DNA from: Taxillus chinensis
Lineage: Eukaryota; Streptophyta; Magnoliopsida; Santalales; Loranthaceae
Direction of reading: 5' to 3'
NCBI GenBank assembly: GCA_023512835.1
Contig: CM042086.1
Location: forward strand, 17,141,820 to 17,205,819
DNA length: 64,000 nt
Each line of letters starts with the position of its first letter. Position 1 is the stretch's first letter. The notes below the pieces were generated by a model. It was not told where the DNA came from and made no database searches. It saw nothing but the letters and a program-made list of their open reading frames with translations. The translations under genes were made by a program, and so were the position numbers. Of the stretch, positions 61,601 to 64,000 are shown in pieces.

Positions 61601-61838
61601 GGAGAAGAGAGAAGAGCAAGCGTGGACGATCGATTGTAAGCATTAAACAATACAACGAACGACGTCATTTGTGTCTTGTATTTGATTTTTTAAAAAACTC
61701 AATGGCTAGGCATCGCTTAGGTCAGGCATGCAATAGGGCCTTCACCCAAAGCGTTGGACAGGCGCCTGCTGCCCAAGTGAGTTGAGCTACCGCCCAGCCA
61801 CCTCACAAAGCGACAGAGGCGACACTTTGAAAACTCTG
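58605..61838 (-). mobile_element. Complete but decayed 3.2-kb hAT transposon
   Basis: The flanking GTTGTAAT at 58597-58604 and GTTGTAAT at 61839-61846 is an exact 8-bp target-site duplication. The ends are CATAGTTTTTAAAG and, read inward from the right, CAGAGTTTTCAAAG. Subterminal regions share GCCTAGG/GGCGCC-type words. The transposase lies on the minus strand. The combination of 8-bp duplication, TIRs and DUF659/hAT coding content makes the assignment firm. Confidence 0.88.
58850..60900 (-). pseudogene. hAT transposase pseudogene (BED-linker, DUF659, catalytic region)
   Basis: On the minus strand, DDVAKCSKMTAKNSKEIKAYL (about 60830-60900) matches the end of the BED zinc-finger segment. An open stretch at 60295-59795 carries the DUF659/hAT core: MSDGLTNKREKHFINFMVNS, LDKVVEIGE-like LFDKKVVEIGEGN, NYKKASELFMRKRKKLFW, and the hallmark PCASHCIDLMMKDIEKIK. 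About 59500-59660 reads IDGN..LILAEIYIAMEXGK, matching the hAT VDGDE.P.MGYIYEAMDRAK region. Stops and shifts occur throughout, so no active enzyme is expected. Confidence 0.8.
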
Positions 61839-61849
61839 GTTGTAATTTT

Positions 61850-62055
61850 TATTAAATTTTGAAGATATACTAATAACTAATCCCATGTCTATTTTTACTT
61901 GTTTAATTGGATAGTGAAAGCTTCAGTTAACCACTAAACTTAGTAGCACTAAAACTCGAAAGATACCCAAAATAATTGGCGTGTATGGGCCCTGAAAGTG
62001 TGGTTATGTGTACGCCTTGCATTTGATGCTTTACAGGGCAATGCCACAATGGTCA
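61850..62055. other. Short AT-rich gap, 3' flank of the pectinesterase gene
   Basis: This is the probable 3' UTR and downstream region of the minus-strand pectinesterase. Nothing else was seen. Confidence 0.5.
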
Positions 62056-64000
62056 CTATGGGCTCGGAAAGAGTGGGAAGCCAGTGGACTGCAACCATTG
62101 ATCTGCTGATCCATCGCGGAAGAACGCCTCCACAGTGAACTGCTGGGCCATTTTCTCGCTGCAGTTGCTTCTGTAGCCGGGCCAGCGCACCCGACCTGCA
62201 GTTTTAGATCCTGGTCCAATGTTCATGAACTCGATGTATTGCAGTGTGTTGAGGTTGGTGTGCTCGTTCCAGGGGGACCAACCCTTGGGGTGAATCAACT
62301 CCCCAAGGTAGCTCTTCATCACCATGGTCCTGGAATACTTCCTCCACGGCCGCCCCAGGTAGGTGTCCACTTTCTGCCCTCGCCGCCTGGCCCACTTCAG
62401 TTCAGGGGCAGCCACAATGCTGCAGCTGTCCAGGGAGATGCCGGTGTTCTGGTTAGGGTCTTCCCTGCCCTGAGCTGTGATCACGTTCTCCTGACCAGGA
62501 ATGGGCCTCCGGACAAGTATTGTGCAGTTCTGGAAGATGGCTGCTGCATTGCCAAAAATGAAGTCAATGGTGCCCTCAATGGTGCATTCCCTGTAGAACT
62601 GGCGGAGGGAGTGGGCGTAGAGGGTGTCCTGATGGGAAGCGAAGTTGCAGCGATAGAAGGCGGCATTGGACGTCACTCGTGCTGCCACTGCCTGGTGCTT
62701 CCATGGCCCCGCCGTGTTCACTATGCTCAGCTCCCTTGCTAGGAACTTGTCCCCCACAACAGCTTCACCAACAATTCCATTTAAAACATACCACACCAAC
62801 ACAAACAATGAATCAGTAAACCAATGTCCATTCACTCACTCAAATGCTAATGCTACTATTAAGAATGCATAGATTCAAACTAAACAGCTGAATATACAAG
62901 TAAACCAATGTCCATTGACACTCACTCAGAGACTACTACTAGGAATGCAAAGGCTCAAACTGAACAGCTGAATATATATATATATATATATATAAGTAAA
63001 CCAATGTCCACTCGATCATATATGCATTGCATTGCACTGCACTGCACATACTCAAGGTAGCAGAGGTGAAGGTAGAGTAGCCGTCAGCGAAGTTCCTGGA
63101 ACCGGCAATCATGGTGTGGCTGGCACCGCTACCGACCAACATGATGTTGACCTTGTCCCTGGGAATCTCCACATTCTCACTGTAAACCCCAGGCCTGACC
63201 CGAATTACGAACCTCTTTGGGCTTGTGCTCGGCGCCATCCTCACAGCCTCCCCAATGCTGAGGTAGTCTCCGCTGCCATTTCTGGCGACCACAGCGTCGG
63301 CAATCATCTCCGAGGACGACTCCCTCTCCATCAGATTCCGGTCTGCGGCAGTCATCCACGCCGGAAACATCCCATCCCCTTCCCATTTCGGTTGATCTTC
63401 AGCCAACTTGTTAGTAATCATCATCTCGGAAGCGTCGCCGTCTTCAATGTTGCCTTGGCTCCCTGCGAATCTGACGAACGCGAGGCAGTCACTGATCATT
63501 CGAGTGATTGGCGTCAACATGTTCTCGACGTACTCTTCGAGGCCTCGTTTGTTGCCTTCATTGCGATTGCGATTGCGATTCGAATCGCGTCCACCCAAAT
63601 CGGACAATCCGGCGAGGCAGGTGTTCTCGTTGGTCATGGCGGCGCTGAGAAGCGTTTTGATGTTACTCTGCGACGAACTTGCTCCTCCTTGATCCAGAAG
63701 GAGACGAAGATGCCCGATCGTGGTTGGGGGTCGAGGGAAAGCGCGATCCAGACCGGCTAGGGTTTCTCGGAGCTCGTAGATCGATTGATCCAGCATCTCC
63801 AAGCAATCATTCAGCGCGATCTTCACCTGCGAATTCAACGCCTGGGCGTTCGCAGCCGCCATCAGATCTCCGATGTTGGACTTAGAGCTCGAAACCAGCG
63901 CCAGGGATTGATTGATTCCGATCTCCAGAACGTCTCGAAAGGTGGCGGCGTGCTTCGCCGCCGGAACGGCCGAGATGGCGGCGAAGCAGAGGGAAGGGTG
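62056..64000 (-). CDS. PME: Type I pectinesterase with PMEI pro-region; 5' end beyond the right edge
   Basis: Two exons are visible: from beyond 64000 down to 63052, and 62762-62056, joined by GT-AG in phase (SATL|TVVGDKF). The enzyme removes methyl esters from cell-wall homogalacturonan. The first exon encodes part of the inhibitor-like PMEI pro-domain (HPSLCFAAISAVP ... ALNDCLEMLDQSIYEL ... LSAAMTNENTCLAGL), a linker, then the start of the catalytic domain with GVYSENVEI. The second exon carries the other signatures in order: QAVA, SHQDTLYAHSLRQFY, GTIDFIFGNAA and YLGRPWRKYSRTM, with both catalytic Asp residues (QDTL, DFIFG) and the substrate Arg (LGRPW). It ends LQSTGFPLFPSP. The domain order is normal for secreted type I PMEs; the signal peptide and ATG are not in the window. 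The intron holds a tandem repeat. Confidence 0.92.
62815..63018. repeat. ~80-95-bp tandem repeat in the pectinesterase intron
   Basis: The unit from taaaccaatgtccattcact to aacagctgaatata occurs at about 62815-62897 and 62900-62972, and a third partial unit (agtaaaccaatgtccact) starts at 62995 after a TA microsatellite. Confidence 0.75.

Noticed and set aside
61314..61668. Ser/Thr-rich minus-strand frames
   Set aside because: They lie in the end region of the hAT element upstream of its transposase and look like non-coding simple sequence.
1..64000. CRISPR arrays, bacterial operons, tRNA or rRNA genes
   Set aside because: No regular short repeat-spacer array, no tRNA-like cloverleaf with a B-box, and no rRNA sequence was recognised; the window is plant nuclear DNA.

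Overview
This is nuclear DNA from a flowering plant. The genes are intron-rich with GT-AG splice sites, they lie in AT-rich, transposon-filled intergenic DNA, and the families are plant-specific: UGT94-type glycosyltransferases, a CYP77A cytochrome P450, an LRK10L receptor kinase, a PMEI-pectinesterase and a plastid-type hydrolase/CPBP fusion. Several genes have very GC-rich first exons followed by AT-rich later exons. That 5' GC gradient is commoner in monocots and magnoliids than in core eudicots, but I cannot name the lineage from sequence alone.

Layout. 1-2445 (-): 5' half of a Kelch-repeat gene that runs off the left edge, with a hAT-like element in its large intron. 2446-6480: intergenic DNA with two transposon-like elements that have purine-rich cores. 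6481-7866 (+) and 14916-16310 (+): two intronless UGT94-type glycosyltransferases in a tandem segmental duplication. Each has a matching TATA box and four upstream repeats carrying W-box cores, and there is a possible ghost of a third copy between them. 16600-19023: a 2.4-kb foldback element. 20176-21855: a long-TIR, Pack-MULE-like element carrying the N-terminal coding fragment of an ICE1/SCREAM-type bHLH gene, bracketed by a direct duplication. 22223-23890 (-): intronless CYP77A. 24100-28100: AT-rich DNA with a Copia relic and a hAT MITE that has a perfect 8-bp target-site duplication. 28362-31092 (+): five-exon OTU deubiquitinase. 32681-37021 (+): four-exon LRK10L1-type receptor kinase. 37800-41061: Copia relic, roughly 70-bp degenerate repeats and another purine-core element. 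41517-55959 (+): an eleven-exon gene of about 1,800 codons joining an alpha/beta-hydrolase fold, a long acidic linker and a membrane CPBP (CAAX-protease-like) domain. 56745-57135: LINE RNase H relic. 58605-61838: full-length but decayed hAT transposon with a perfect 8-bp target-site duplication. 62056-64000 (-): PMEI-pectinesterase running off the right edge.

The genes do not form an operon-like pathway. The two UGTs are paralogues. CYP77A (cutin-type fatty-acid oxidation) and the pectinesterase both act on the plant surface or cell wall, but nothing in the sequence ties them together. Coding models were checked by splice-site phase: the OTU gene (960 nt) and the receptor kinase (2,034 nt) join into complete frames, and the Kelch exons and exons 2-11 of the fusion gene also stay in frame. 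The fusion gene's first exon has no in-frame ATG, which is reported as an anomaly.
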